A stretch of 64,000 nucleotides of DNA from NCBI RefSeq assembly GCF_019443425.1, contig NZ_CP080382.1:992001-1056000 (forward strand), given 5' to 3'. The stretch comes from Arthrobacter sp. PAMC25284 (GTDB lineage: Bacteria; Actinomycetota; Actinomycetes; Actinomycetales; Micrococcaceae). The position numbers were made by a program, and so were the translations under genes. This document shows, in pieces, positions 17,602 to 26,361 of the stretch (its first letter is position 1; each line of letters starts with the position of its first letter). The notes under the pieces were generated by a model. It was not told where the DNA came from. It saw only the letters and a program-made list of their open reading frames with translations, and searched no databases.

Positions 17602-17639
17602 GTAACCTGCCGGAAACAATGCGGACACTAGCGGGAAAT
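17602..17639 (+). promoter_or_regulatory. Two-box GlnR-type binding site upstream of glnA1
   Basis: GTAAC (17602), GAAAC (17613), GACAC (17624) and GAAAT (17635) follow one another with exact 6-bp gaps. This matches the actinobacterial GlnR layout gTnAC-N6-GaAAC-N6-GTnAC-N6-GAAAC, with one deviation in each of the last two half-sites. It lies about 130 bp upstream of the glnA1 start, as expected for nitrogen control. No glnR gene is in the window. Confidence 0.7.
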
Positions 17640-17770
17640 CCCGTCTGCCTAAGGTAGTAACAGTTGCTAGCGGCTATAGGAGCGGGGATTTTTTCTGCCT
17701 TCCCCGCCGTCGGACTGCGCTGGACCATAGTGCCTGACGGCCACATATTTCATATGCGTAAGGAGCATAG

Positions 17771-19195
17771 ATGTTCAAGACTGCGGACGACGTCCTCAAG
17801 TTCATCAAAGACGAAGACATTAAATTCGTCGATATCCGCTTCACCGACCTCCCTGGCGTTCAGCAGCACTTCAACGTGCCCGCCAAGAGCGTGGACGCGG
17901 ACTTCTTCGTCAACGGCCAACTCTTTGACGGATCATCGATCCGCGGCTTCCAGGGCATTGCCGAGTCTGACATGCAGCTCATCCCGGACGTAACGACCGC
18001 GTTCGTCGACGCTTTCCGCATGGAAAAGACCCTCGCGCTGAACTTCTCCATCGTCAACCCGCGCACCGGCGACCCTTACCACCGCGACCCCCGCGGCGTG
18101 GCCGAGAAGGCCGAGGCCTACCTGGCGTCGACCGGCATCGCCGACACTGCGTTCTTCGCACCTGAGGCCGAGTTCTTCGTCTTTGACAACGTCCAGTACC
18201 AGTCCTCACCGCAGGGCAGCTTCTACAAGATCGACTCAGAAGAAGCACACTGGAACACCGGCCGTGAAGAAGAGGGCGGAAACCTCGGCTATAAGACCCC
18301 CGTCAAGGGCGGCTACTTCCCGGTCTCCCCCACAGACAAGCAGGCCGACCTCCGCGACGCAATGTGCATCGCCCTGGACGAGGCCGGCCTTGAGGTCGAA
18401 CGCAGCCACCACGAAGTCGGTTCCGCCGGGCAGGCTGAGATCAACTACAAGTTCACCACCCTGACCCACGCCGCTGATGATCTGCAGAAGTTCAAGTACG
18501 TCATCAAGAACACCGCGGACGCCTGGGGCAAGTCTGTCACCTTTATGCCGAAGCCGGTCTTCGGCGACAACGGCTCCGGCATGCACTGCCACCAGTCCTT
18601 GTGGACCAACGGCGAGCCGCTGTTCTACGACGAGAAGGGCTACGCCGGGCTCTCCGACATGGCCCGCTGGTACATCGGTGGCCTGCTGAAGCACTCCTCG
18701 GCTGTTCTCGCGTTCACCAACCCGACGGTCAACTCCTACCGCCGCCTGGTCAAGGGCTTCGAAGCGCCGGTCAACATGGTCTACTCGCAGGGCAACCGCT
18801 CCGCCGGTATCCGTATCCCGATCACCGGTTCCAACCCGAAGGCCAAGCGCATCGAATTCCGCGCTCCGGACCCCTCCTCCAACCCGTACCTGGCGTTCGC
18901 TGCCCAGCTGATGGCCGGCATCGACGGCATCCGCAACCGCATCGAACCGCCGGCTCCGATCGACAAGGACCTCTACGAGCTCCCCGCCGAGGAAGCCAAG
19001 GACATCCCCAAGGCTCCCGGAACGCTCGAAGAAGCCCTCGATGCACTGGCCGAGGACAACGAGTTCCTGCAGGCAGGCGGCGTCTTCACCCAGGACCTGA
19101 TCGACACCTGGATCGAATACAAGTACGAGAACGAAATCCGCCCGCTCTCGCTGCGCCCGAACCCGTACGAGTTCGAGCTGTACTACGGCGTCTAG
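17771..19195 (+). CDS. glnA: Glutamine synthetase type I (GlnA1)
   Basis: Makes glutamine from glutamate, ammonia and ATP; the main nitrogen-assimilation enzyme. 474 residues with [21 protein letters not shown], the ATP-site [18 protein letters not shown], and NRSAGIRIP. The adenylylation tyrosine is present in [11 protein letters not shown] (Tyr402), so it is a target for GlnE, encoded 10 kb downstream. AAGGAG precedes ATG at 17771. Upstream lies the two-box GlnR-type site; a textbook terminator follows. Expression is therefore likely nitrogen-controlled, with post-translational control by GlnE. Confidence 0.97.
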   Translation: MFKTADDVLKFIKDEDIKFVDIRFTDLPGVQQHFNVPAKSVDADFFVNGQLFDGSSIRGFQGIAESDMQLIPDVTTAFVDAFRMEKTLALNFSIVNPRTGDPYHRDPRGVAEKAEAYLASTGIADTAFFAPEAEFFVFDNVQYQSSPQGSFYKIDSEEAHWNTGREEEGGNLGYKTPVKGGYFPVSPTDKQADLRDAMCIALDEAGLEVERSHHEVGSAGQAEINYKFTTLTHAADDLQKFKYVIKNTADAWGKSVTFMPKPVFGDNGSGMHCHQSLWTNGEPLFYDEKGYAGLSDMARWYIGGLLKHSSAVLAFTNPTVNSYRRLVKGFEAPVNMVYSQGNRSAGIRIPITGSNPKAKRIEFRAPDPSSNPYLAFAAQLMAGIDGIRNRIEPPAPIDKDLYELPAEEAKDIPKAPGTLEEALDALAEDNEFLQAGGVFTQDLIDTWIEYKYENEIRPLSLRPNPYEFELYYGV

Positions 19196-19230
19196 TCACC
19201 GTACGGACCGCGCACCAACTGGTCCGCCCA

Positions 19231-19282
19231 AGATCCGCCCGGCCCGCCTCCATACCGGAGGCAGGCCGGGCGGATCTTTTTT
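19231..19282 (+). terminator. Rho-independent terminator after glnA1
   Basis: Long stem: 14 bp (19231-19244 with 19264-19277), one mismatch, then GCCTCC with GGAGGC around a five-base loop, followed by TTTTTT. The clearest terminator in the window. Confidence 0.95.
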
Positions 19283-19333
19283 GTCGGCCGTTCCGGTGTT
19301 GTAGACACCGCCCGGCAGTGACACGATGCATCA

Positions 19334-19780
19334 ATGGATGCCCTTCGCACCAAGCGCCTGGGTCCCGGCGACCGTGAGGCGGCTCGCGCCGTGTTCGCGG
19401 TGATGGCGCAGGCGTTTGCAGAAGAAGCCAGGCCCCTTCCTGACGACTATGTTGACGCGCTGCTGCAAAGCGATGCGTTCTGGGTCCTCGCGGCGTTCGC
19501 CGATAAGAGCATCATTGGCGGCCTCACAGCCCACACGCTGCCGCTGACCCGCTCGCCGTCCGCAGAACTGTTCATCTATGACCTTGCCGTCCATCAGGAC
19601 CATCGTCGCCGGGGCGTGGGCCGCAGGCTGATTCTGGATGTGCGCGACGCCGCCCGTGCGGCCAACCTGGGCGATGTCGTTCTCGCCGCGGACCAGGAGG
19701 ACACATATGCGCTCGAGTTTTATCGCGCCCAGGGTGGCGCAGCAGCCCTGGCGACCATTTTCACCTTTACGCCCGAGTGA
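19334..19780 (+). CDS. GNAT acetyltransferase resembling AAC(3)-I aminoglycoside acetyltransferases
   Basis: 148-residue GNAT protein. The acetyl-CoA site is in HQDHRRRGVGRRLI. The segments VIGGL-like IIGGLTAHTLPLTR, ELFIYDLAV, ADQEDTYALEFYRAQGG and the terminal FTF closely follow the AAC(3)-I (gentamicin 3-N-acetyltransferase) pattern. Many chromosomal actinobacterial relatives have not been shown to act on drugs, so the natural substrate is open. CACGAT lies six bases before ATG, and there is no ribosome site. It stands alone between glnA1 and a VOC gene. Confidence 0.78.
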   Translation: MDALRTKRLGPGDREAARAVFAVMAQAFAEEARPLPDDYVDALLQSDAFWVLAAFADKSIIGGLTAHTLPLTRSPSAELFIYDLAVHQDHRRRGVGRRLILDVRDAARAANLGDVVLAADQEDTYALEFYRAQGGAAALATIFTFTPE

Positions 19781-19837
19781 GTATGTGCAGGTTGGCGCTT
19801 TGGCCCGATGACTGGACGGGTGATGGCTGCCTGCCCC

Positions 19838-20221
19838 CTACGTGGTGGCCGGAGGCGTTCTCCGGATTTCCTGGATAACCCAGCGGTTTCCGTCCGGATC
19901 CTTGAAGGTGGCGAATAAAAACCCGCCCATGTCCTGCGGTTCGCTGATCTCGGCTCCGCGGCTGATCAGGGCGGCCCGAATCTCGGCCATGTCGGTCACG
20001 ACGAGCTGCAGCCCCTCAAGGCTGCCGGGCGCCATGCTGTGCATTCCCGTGCCGATGACAATCGATGCCGCTGACCCGGGCGGGGTGAGCTGGACCACCC
20101 GCATCCCTGGGATGTGCTCGACATCGTGGTCGAGCTCAAATCCCAGCAGCTCCGTGTAGAACTTCTTGGCCCGGTCCACGTCGGAGACCGGAACCTGGAC
20201 AACCTCTAGACGCAGTTCCAT
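19838..20221 (-). CDS. VOC family protein (glyoxalase-like)
   Basis: 127 residues with two beta-alpha-beta-beta-beta units: VVQVPVSDVDRAKKFYTELLGF and LVVTDMAEIRAALISRGAE, ending FKDPDGNRWVIQEI. Metal ligands of the glyoxalase fold are plausible (His or Gln near the first strand is weak, Glu near the end is present), so enzyme class cannot be assigned. ATG 20221 is preferred to GTG 20230. AGGG 8 nt upstream could be a ribosome site, or TAGGGT (20229-20234) a -10 for a leaderless mRNA. Confidence 0.8.
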   Translation of the reverse strand: MELRLEVVQVPVSDVDRAKKFYTELLGFELDHDVEHIPGMRVVQLTPPGSAASIVIGTGMHSMAPGSLEGLQLVVTDMAEIRAALISRGAEISEPQDMGGFLFATFKDPDGNRWVIQEIRRTPPATT

Positions 20222-20320
20222 GTGCAGCACCCTAGCAGCCCGGCCGCCGCCGACAGCAGGCCTCCGGGCTGCTGCGTGACGTGAGATTACGCTTCAGACC
20301 AAAAAGGCCCAGATGGCATA

Positions 20321-20350
20321 TTGACAGTCCGGTGCGGACCCTCCTATAGT
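20321..20350 (+). promoter_or_regulatory. rbs operon promoter
   Basis: Consensus TTGACA (20321-20326), 18-bp spacer, TATAGT (20345-20350). Transcription would start near 20357, inside the first operator. Confidence 0.85.
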
Positions 20351-20352
20351 CG

Positions 20353-20380
20353 TGGAATCGATTACATGGAATCGATTCCA
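20353..20380 (+). promoter_or_regulatory. Two abutting LacI-family operators of the rbs operon
   Basis: TGGAATCGATTACA (20353-20366) is followed without gap by TGGAATCGATTCCA (20367-20380). The second is a perfect palindrome extending to ATGGAATCGATTCCAT; the first has one mismatch. They cover the predicted transcription start, so bound RbsR should block initiation. Confidence 0.8.
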
Positions 20381-20416
20381 TGACTGCGACAGTCAATCAC
20401 AAAGAGGTGAACTAAA

Positions 20417-21451
20417 GTGACCGGTGCAACCATCAAGGATGTGGCCGCCTTGGCCGGCGTCTCCGCTGCCACGGCCTCCCGGGTGCTCTCCGGCAACCCC
20501 GCCACCTCTCCGGAGGCCCGTGAAAAAGTCCGCGCAGCCGTCGAGCAACTCGACTTTCGGCCCAACGCCCAGGCCCAGTCGCTGCGGTCCACGCGAACCA
20601 ACACGATCGGCCTCCTCGTCTCCGATGTCCGCAACCCGTTTTTCGCCGACCTCGCCCACGCCGTCGAGCAGGCCGCGCTGGCGGCCGGCTATGTCACGAT
20701 GCTCGGCAACGCCAACGAACGCCAGGACCAGCAGGACCGCTACCTCGATACGCTCATCACCCGCAGGGTGGACGGCATCATCGTGGCTCCACAGGGAGAC
20801 GGCAGCGGCGCCATCGCTTCACTGATCAAGCGACGTATCCCCACCGTTTTTGTGGACCGCACAGTCGACAACATTGCCGTGCCCAGCGTCACTACAGACA
20901 GCACCCCCGGCATCCGCCAGGCCGTCGAGCATCTCGCCGCCAACGGTCACCGCCGCATTGGCTACATTGCCGGGCCACGCTCCATCTCCACGGGCCGGGA
21001 CCGGTACACGGCCTTCACCAATGCCATCCGGGAATTTGGCCTCGACGACTCCCGGGAATTGATTTACTTCGGCGACTTCCAGGCCGCCAGCGGCTCTGCC
21101 GGGACACACGCCCTGATGACTCTGGACCGGCCCCCCACGGCGATTCTGGCCGCGGACAGTCCCATGGCGGTTGGCGCCGTCGCCCTGCTGCACCGCCTTG
21201 GCCTGCAGATCGGCCGCGACATCGCCCTCGTCGCATTCGACGACATTGAGTGGTTCGCCATGCTCGACCCCGCCCTCACGGTGATTTCGCACAGCGTCGA
21301 GGACATGGGCCGGATCGCTGTGGAACTCCTGCGCCAGGTTATCGACGGCGGTACCCCGTTCTCGGTCCTGCTGCCCAGCGAACTCGTCGTCAGGGCCTCG
21401 TCCGGGCCAGTCACCGGCCACGCCAACCTGCCCCAGCGAAGGAACAACTGA
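20417..21451 (+). CDS. rbsR: LacI family repressor of the ribose operon
   Basis: 344 residues: N-terminal helix-turn-helix TIKDVAALAGVSAATASRVLSG, hinge, and a periplasmic-binding-protein-like sugar domain (IGLLVSDVRNPFFADLAHAVE to DDIEWFAMLDPALTVISHS). It starts at GTG 20417 with AGAGGTGA upstream. As first gene of the rbs operon, behind tandem operators that match LacI-family sites, it is almost certainly an autoregulated ribose repressor. rbsA begins just after its stop. Confidence 0.88.
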   Translation: MTGATIKDVAALAGVSAATASRVLSGNPATSPEAREKVRAAVEQLDFRPNAQAQSLRSTRTNTIGLLVSDVRNPFFADLAHAVEQAALAAGYVTMLGNANERQDQQDRYLDTLITRRVDGIIVAPQGDGSGAIASLIKRRIPTVFVDRTVDNIAVPSVTTDSTPGIRQAVEHLAANGHRRIGYIAGPRSISTGRDRYTAFTNAIREFGLDDSRELIYFGDFQAASGSAGTHALMTLDRPPTAILAADSPMAVGAVALLHRLGLQIGRDIALVAFDDIEWFAMLDPALTVISHSVEDMGRIAVELLRQVIDGGTPFSVLLPSELVVRASSGPVTGHANLPQRRNN

Positions 21452-21452
21452 T

Positions 21453-23000
21453 ATGAGCCAGCAGCCCCTCATCACGCTCGACCGGGTCAGTAAGACTTTC
21501 GGTCCCGTCACGGTTATCTCCGATGTGACAGTGAACGTCTATGCCGGCAAAGTCCAGGTCCTGCTCGGGGAGAACGGCGCCGGCAAGTCCACTCTCATCA
21601 AGATGATGGCCGGGGTGCACCAGCCCGATGGCGGCAGTATCCTCGTCGATGGCCGCGCCGTGACGCTGCCGGGCACCCGGGCCGCCGAGGCCCTTGGCAT
21701 TGCCACGATCCACCAGGAACTGAACCTCGTCGGGACGATGAGCGTCGCCGAAAACGTCATGCTGGGCCGGATGCCCAAGAAATACGGCCTGGTAGACCGC
21801 AAGGAACTCCGGCGGCAGGCCCGTGCGGCGCTGGCGCTGATCGGGCTCGACGTTGACGTTGACACTCCGGTCGGCGAACTCGGCATCGCCCGGCAGCAGC
21901 TGGTTGAAATCGCGAAGGCACTCAGCATCAACGCCAGGATCCTGATCCTGGACGAACCCACGGCAGCGCTCACCCGGCACGAGACGGAAAGCCTTTTCCG
22001 GGTGATCGAGGATCTCCGCAGCCACGGCGTCGGGATGCTCTTCATCAGCCATCACCTCGATGAGATCGCCGAAATCGGGGATTCCGTGACAGTGCTGCGC
22101 GACGGCGAATTCGTGGCGGAAGTTCCCGCGTCCACCCCCGAGGATGAACTGGTCCGGCTTATGGTGGGGCGCAGCATCGACGAACAATTCCCCCGGCGGG
22201 CTGGCTCCGACGCCGATCTTCCGAACAGTTTGCCACTGCCCGGCGCTAACTCGAACGGCGACGCAGGCGTCCTGCAGGTCACCAGCCTCAGCTCCAAGGG
22301 CAAGTTTCAGGACATCAGTTTCACTGTCCGGCCCGGGGAAATCCTCGGCATCGCCGGGCTGGTGGGAGCCGGGCGGACGGAACTGATCCGTGCCATCGCG
22401 GGCGCGGACAAATACGACTCGGGCTCCGTGACTGTCCGGGGCCGCACACTTCCCGCAGGCAACGTCGGTGCGGCAGTTGCCGCAGGGATCGGCCATGTGC
22501 CCGAGGACCGGAAAGTCCAGGGACTCGTTCTGGATGCCTCCGTCAATGAAAACCTGGGCTACGCCACCCTCAAATCCACCGCGCGTCTGGGACTGGCGGA
22601 CTTTTCCGGTCAGCGCAGCCGGGCCGAATCCGTAGCCCGGACGTTGCGGATCCGGATGCACGACATCGAGCAGCCTATCCGCTCCTTGTCGGGAGGCAAC
22701 CAGCAGAAAGCCGTCTTCGGCCGCTGGATCCTGGCCGGGTCGACAGTGCTGCTGCTCGACGAACCGACCCGGGGTGTCGATGTAGGCGCCAAGGTCGAAA
22801 TCTATGAACTGATGAACCAAATCACCGCCGCCGGCGGAGCGATCGTTATGGTCTCCAGCGAACTGCCCGAGGTCCTGGGCATGAGCGACCGCATCCTGGT
22901 CATGCGTGACGGAGCCCTCGCCGGCGAACTGAACGCGGCGGAAGCCACCCAGGATGCCGTGATGACGCTGGCAGCCCGCGACACCGACGAAGTGAACTGA
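21453..23000 (+). CDS. rbsA: Ribose ABC transporter, ATP-binding protein
   Basis: 515-residue double ATPase of the carbohydrate-uptake CUT2 type. The first half has a normal Walker A (GENGAGKSTLIK) and LGIARQQLVEIAKAL with Walker B LILDEPTAAL. The second half has the degenerate P-loop GLVGAGRTELIRAIAG typical of RbsA and a full LSGGNQQKAVFGRW signature with LLLDEPTRGVD. It starts one base after the rbsR stop and is followed after 21 nt by rbsC. Confidence 0.94.
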   Translation: MSQQPLITLDRVSKTFGPVTVISDVTVNVYAGKVQVLLGENGAGKSTLIKMMAGVHQPDGGSILVDGRAVTLPGTRAAEALGIATIHQELNLVGTMSVAENVMLGRMPKKYGLVDRKELRRQARAALALIGLDVDVDTPVGELGIARQQLVEIAKALSINARILILDEPTAALTRHETESLFRVIEDLRSHGVGMLFISHHLDEIAEIGDSVTVLRDGEFVAEVPASTPEDELVRLMVGRSIDEQFPRRAGSDADLPNSLPLPGANSNGDAGVLQVTSLSSKGKFQDISFTVRPGEILGIAGLVGAGRTELIRAIAGADKYDSGSVTVRGRTLPAGNVGAAVAAGIGHVPEDRKVQGLVLDASVNENLGYATLKSTARLGLADFSGQRSRAESVARTLRIRMHDIEQPIRSLSGGNQQKAVFGRWILAGSTVLLLDEPTRGVDVGAKVEIYELMNQITAAGGAIVMVSSELPEVLGMSDRILVMRDGALAGELNAAEATQDAVMTLAARDTDEVN

Positions 23001-23021
23001 GAGAGGCAAGGAACAACTTTT

Positions 23022-23993
23022 ATGTCCACCGCTACTTTGGACGCGCCACTGCGCCGCGTCGACCTGCGCCGATTCCTCGCCAACAACGGCGCCCTCGTGG
23101 GGCTCCTGGTACTCTGCCTGGCGCTCTTCATCGCCACCCCCGACTTCCTCACCGGGCCCAACCTGCTCAACATCGGCATCCAGGTCTCCACGGTCGCTGT
23201 CCTGGCTTTCGGCATGACCTTTGTGATCGTCGCGGGCGGCATCGACTTGTCCGTCGGCTCCGTCGCAGCGCTGTCGGCCATGGTGTCCGGCTGGTTCTTC
23301 GCCAGCGCCAACCTGCCGGGCGGCGTTGCCTTGCTGGCCGGGCTCGTGACCGGCCTGCTTGTCGGCGTTGTGAACGGTCTTGCCAGCGCCTACGGCAAGC
23401 TGCCCTCGTTCATTGCCACCCTCGCGATGCTCAGCATCGCCCGTGGACTGACCCTCGTGATCTCCGACGGCCGGCCGATCAAGACGGCCCCGGAAGTATC
23501 CTTTCTTGGCGGCAACCTCGGCCCGATTCCAATGCCGATCATCGTCCTGGTCGTGGCAGCACTCGTTGCCGCGTTCATCCTCAACCGGACGGTCCTGGGC
23601 CGGTCCATGTACGCCGTTGGCGGCAACAAAGAGGCAGCCCGGCTGTCCGGGCTGCCCGTGCAGCGCATCATCGTGGTCGTGTTCGGCCTGGCCGGGCTCT
23701 TCGCCGCTCTGGCTGGCCTGCTGCTGGCCGGCCGGCTGGATTCCGCCCAGCCGCAAGCGGCTGCCGGCTACGAACTCGACGCGATCGCCGCCGTCGTGAT
23801 CGGCGGGGCATCCCTGGCAGGCGGGCTGGGCAGAATCTCCGGCACGTTCGTCGGTGCTCTGGTCCTGGTAGTGATCCGCAACGGACTGAACCTTCTTAAC
23901 GTCACATCCTTCTGGCAGCAGGTCGTCATCGGTGTCGTCATTGCCCTCGCGGTAGGCATGGACGTGCTGCGCAGAAAAACCCGGTCCAGCTAG
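23022..23993 (+). CDS. rbsC: Ribose ABC transporter, permease
   Basis: 323-residue inner-membrane permease of the CUT2 type with about eight to ten hydrophobic segments. AFGMTFVIVAGGIDLSVGS is the family signature, and GGNKEAARLSGLPVQRI is the cytoplasmic loop contacting RbsA. AAGGA about 11 nt before ATG. It lies between rbsA and rbsB in the operon. Confidence 0.93.
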   Translation: MSTATLDAPLRRVDLRRFLANNGALVGLLVLCLALFIATPDFLTGPNLLNIGIQVSTVAVLAFGMTFVIVAGGIDLSVGSVAALSAMVSGWFFASANLPGGVALLAGLVTGLLVGVVNGLASAYGKLPSFIATLAMLSIARGLTLVISDGRPIKTAPEVSFLGGNLGPIPMPIIVLVVAALVAAFILNRTVLGRSMYAVGGNKEAARLSGLPVQRIIVVVFGLAGLFAALAGLLLAGRLDSAQPQAAAGYELDAIAAVVIGGASLAGGLGRISGTFVGALVLVVIRNGLNLLNVTSFWQQVVIGVVIALAVGMDVLRRKTRSS

Positions 23994-24043
23994 GGACCGC
24001 ACACGTTTTCCCCCCTCCCCGATTCAACCCTAAGGAAAGAACA

Positions 24044-24986
24044 ATGAAGATCTCCCTCCGCCAAATGGCGGCCGTCGCAGCGACAGCCACACTCGTCCTC
24101 GCAGGAACCACCGCCTGCAACCGCGGCACCGACGCCACCGCCGGGACCCCGAAAGTGACGCTGGCCCTGTCCACGCTCAACAATCCTTTCTTCGTCGAAC
24201 TCCGCGACGGTGCCGAAGCCGCAGCCAAGACCGCCGGCATCCAGCTGGATGTCGTTGACGCGCAGAACGACTCGGCGACCCAGGCCAACCAGTTGGCGAC
24301 AGCGGCAACCGGCAGCACAAAGGCAGTTATCATCAACCCTGTCGATTCGGACGCGGCCGGTTCCGCCGTGGCGACCCTGACCAAAGCCGGCATCCCGGTC
24401 ATCGCCGTGGACCGAACCGTCAACGGCGCGGACCTGGCCTCCTATGTCGCCAGCGACAACGTCGCCGGCGGCAAGCAGGCAGCGGTAGAGCTGGCCAAGG
24501 CCATGGGGGAAGAGGGCAGCGTGATCGTCCTCCAGGGTGTCTCGGGAACGTCCGCCAGCCGCGACCGCGGTGCCGGCTTCGCCGAAGGCATCAAGGACTT
24601 CCCCAAGATCAAGGTCGTTGCCCAGCAGACGGCCAACTTCGACCGGGCCCGCGGCCCTGGACGTGGCGTCGAACCTGCTGCAGTCCAACCCCGGAGTGAC
24701 CGGCATCTTCGCCGAAAACGATGAAATGGCCCTCGGCGCCATCCAGGCCCTCGGCGCCAAGGCCGGCGCCGAAGTGAAGGTCGTCGGCTTCGACGGCACC
24801 GCTGACGGTCTGGCCGCCATTGGTAACGGAACACTCGTCGCCACCATCGCGCAGCAGCCGGCCAAGCTGGGCCAGCTCGCCGTGGAGCTCGCCGCGAAGC
24901 TCGTCAAGGGCGAAAAGGTTGAATCAACCGTTCCGGTCGAGGTCGTCTCCGTGACCACCTCGAACCTGGGCGAATACACCAAGTGA
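24044..24986 (+). CDS. rbsB: Ribose-binding lipoprotein, interrupted by a +1 frameshift
   Basis: Substrate-binding lipoprotein of the ribose importer. Signal peptide MKISLRQMAAVAATATLVLAG with lipobox ending TTAC, then VTLALSTLNNPFFVELRDGAE of the periplasmic-binding fold. The first frame fails after QQTANFDRA: one extra base at about 24646-24655 (tract GGGCCCGCGGCCC) diverts it to a stop at 24724. Removing one base restores LDVASNLLQSNPGVTGIFAENDEMALG through VVSVTTSNLGEYTK with a stop at 24986 (313 residues), overlapping the rbsK start. The neighbouring rbs genes are intact, so an overcalled base is more likely than decay. Confidence 0.9.
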
Positions 24987-25921
24987 TGACTGCCGCCGCC
25001 CCCGCAAACGCCGGCCCGATCGTCGTCGTTGGCTCGATCAACGTTGACCAGGTCATCCGGGTTGACCGCCACCCTATGCCAGGCGAAACCGTGGTGGGGC
25101 ATTCGATCACCATTCTTCCCGGCGGAAAAGGCGCCAACCAGGCGGTCGCCGCCGCGCAGCTCGGGGCGGCGGTATCCCTCGTCGGAGCCGTCGGAAACGA
25201 TGGTCAGTCCGGGGCGGCCATGAAGCTCCTGGTCCGGGCCGGCGTGGACCTTTCCGCGGTGACCACGGTCGAAGGATCCACCGGTCTCGCCCTGATCAAC
25301 GTTTCCGGCGACGGAGAAAACTCAATCGTGGTGGTCCCTGGGGCCAACGCGGCCATGGGAGAAGTGGCGGTGCAGGGCGCGGCGGAGCTGATCCGCAACG
25401 CAAGCGTGGTGGTGCTGCAGGGCGAAATCCCGGCGACAGGAATCGCGGCCGCCGCCCGTCTCGCTGCCGGGCGCATCCTGCTCAACCTCGCTCCCGTCAT
25501 CAATGTGGACCCGGCCGTCATCCTCCAGGCCGATCCACTCGTCGTCAACGAGCACGAGGCCGCCCTGGTCCTGGAACTGCTGGAACCGGAACGGGAAGCA
25601 CCTGCAGGGGACGAGGCACTGGTTGCCCGATTGCGGGCCAGCGGCATACGCTCAGTGGTCCTCACCCGCGGGGCACAGGGCGCCATCTGTTCCGATGCTG
25701 ACGGGACGTTCGTTATCCCGGCGCCCAGGATGCAGGCCGTCGACACCTCGGGGGCGGGAGACGCCTTTGTGGGCGCCCTCAGCACCCGGCTCGCCACGGG
25801 CCAGCCGCTGCACGAGGCCGCCCGCTTCGCCTGCAGGGTCGGCGCGTTCGCGGTCCAGGGGCACGGAACCCAGCCCTCCTATCCAACCGCAGCCGATGTC
25901 CTTCCGGACGTGGAAGCATGA
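24983..25921 (+). CDS. rbsK: Ribokinase
   Basis: Phosphorylates D-ribose to ribose 5-phosphate. 312-residue PfkB-family kinase: N-terminal VVVGSINVDQVIRVDRHPMPGE with GGKGANQAVAAAQLG, and the C-terminal anion hole and catalytic Asp in DTSGAGDAFVGAL. ATG overlaps the rbsB stop (ATGA), and its own stop overlaps the rbsD start, so the three genes are translationally coupled. Confidence 0.95.
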   Translation: MMTAAAPANAGPIVVVGSINVDQVIRVDRHPMPGETVVGHSITILPGGKGANQAVAAAQLGAAVSLVGAVGNDGQSGAAMKLLVRAGVDLSAVTTVEGSTGLALINVSGDGENSIVVVPGANAAMGEVAVQGAAELIRNASVVVLQGEIPATGIAAAARLAAGRILLNLAPVINVDPAVILQADPLVVNEHEAALVLELLEPEREAPAGDEALVARLRASGIRSVVLTRGAQGAICSDADGTFVIPAPRMQAVDTSGAGDAFVGALSTRLATGQPLHEAARFACRVGAFAVQGHGTQPSYPTAADVLPDVEA

Positions 25922-26301
25922 GGAAACGCGGCATTCTGAACGCAGAACTTAACGCCGCCCTCAGCCGGCTGGGGCACTCCGACGTCGTCCTCGTGGCCGA
26001 CTGCGGCATGCCGGCCCCGGCCGGGGTCCCGGTGATCGACCTCGCCGTCGTTCTGGGGATCCCCCGCTTCGAGCAGGTCCTGGACGCGTTGCTCGACGAA
26101 CTCGTTGTGGAAAGCTGCACTGCCGCCGCCGAGGTCCGAAACACACCAGCCGAAGCCTGGCTGACGGGGCGGTTCACCGGAGTGAAGTACATCAGCCACG
26201 CGGAACTCAAGGTGCTGTCGGGCTCCGCGAAGCTCTTCATCCGGACGGGCGAGGCGACCCCCTACGCCAACGCCGCCCTGGTCTGCGGCGTACCGTTCTG
26301 A
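25918..26301 (+). CDS. rbsD: D-ribose pyranase
   Basis: Interconverts the pyranose and furanose forms of ribose so that RbsK can use it. 127 residues with MRKRGILNAELNAALSRLGHSD (catalytic His20) and VADCGMPAP near the N-terminus, and TGEATPYANAALVCGV at the C-terminus. It overlaps rbsK by four bases and closes the operon, followed by a bidirectional hairpin. Confidence 0.94.
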   Translation: MRKRGILNAELNAALSRLGHSDVVLVADCGMPAPAGVPVIDLAVVLGIPRFEQVLDALLDELVVESCTAAAEVRNTPAEAWLTGRFTGVKYISHAELKVLSGSAKLFIRTGEATPYANAALVCGVPF

Positions 26302-26310
26302 GCCCACCGC

Positions 26311-26345
26311 GTCCGGCGCGCTTCCGGCCGGGAAGCACGCCGGAC
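26311..26345. terminator. Bidirectional hairpin between rbsD and the convergent GNAT gene
   Basis: GTCCGGCG (26311-26318) with CGCCGGAC (26338-26345), and CTTCC with GGAAG around a five-base loop, separated by a 2-nt internal loop. Confidence 0.65.
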
Positions 26346-26361
26346 CGGAAGCCGGCCGGAG

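Noticed and set aside
21411..24002. 863-codon open frame on the minus strand opposite rbsA and rbsC
   Set aside because: It mirrors real genes with strong family motifs on the plus strand; its protein is low-complexity Gly/Asp/Gln-rich with no recognisable domain. Long antisense frames are expected at this GC content.
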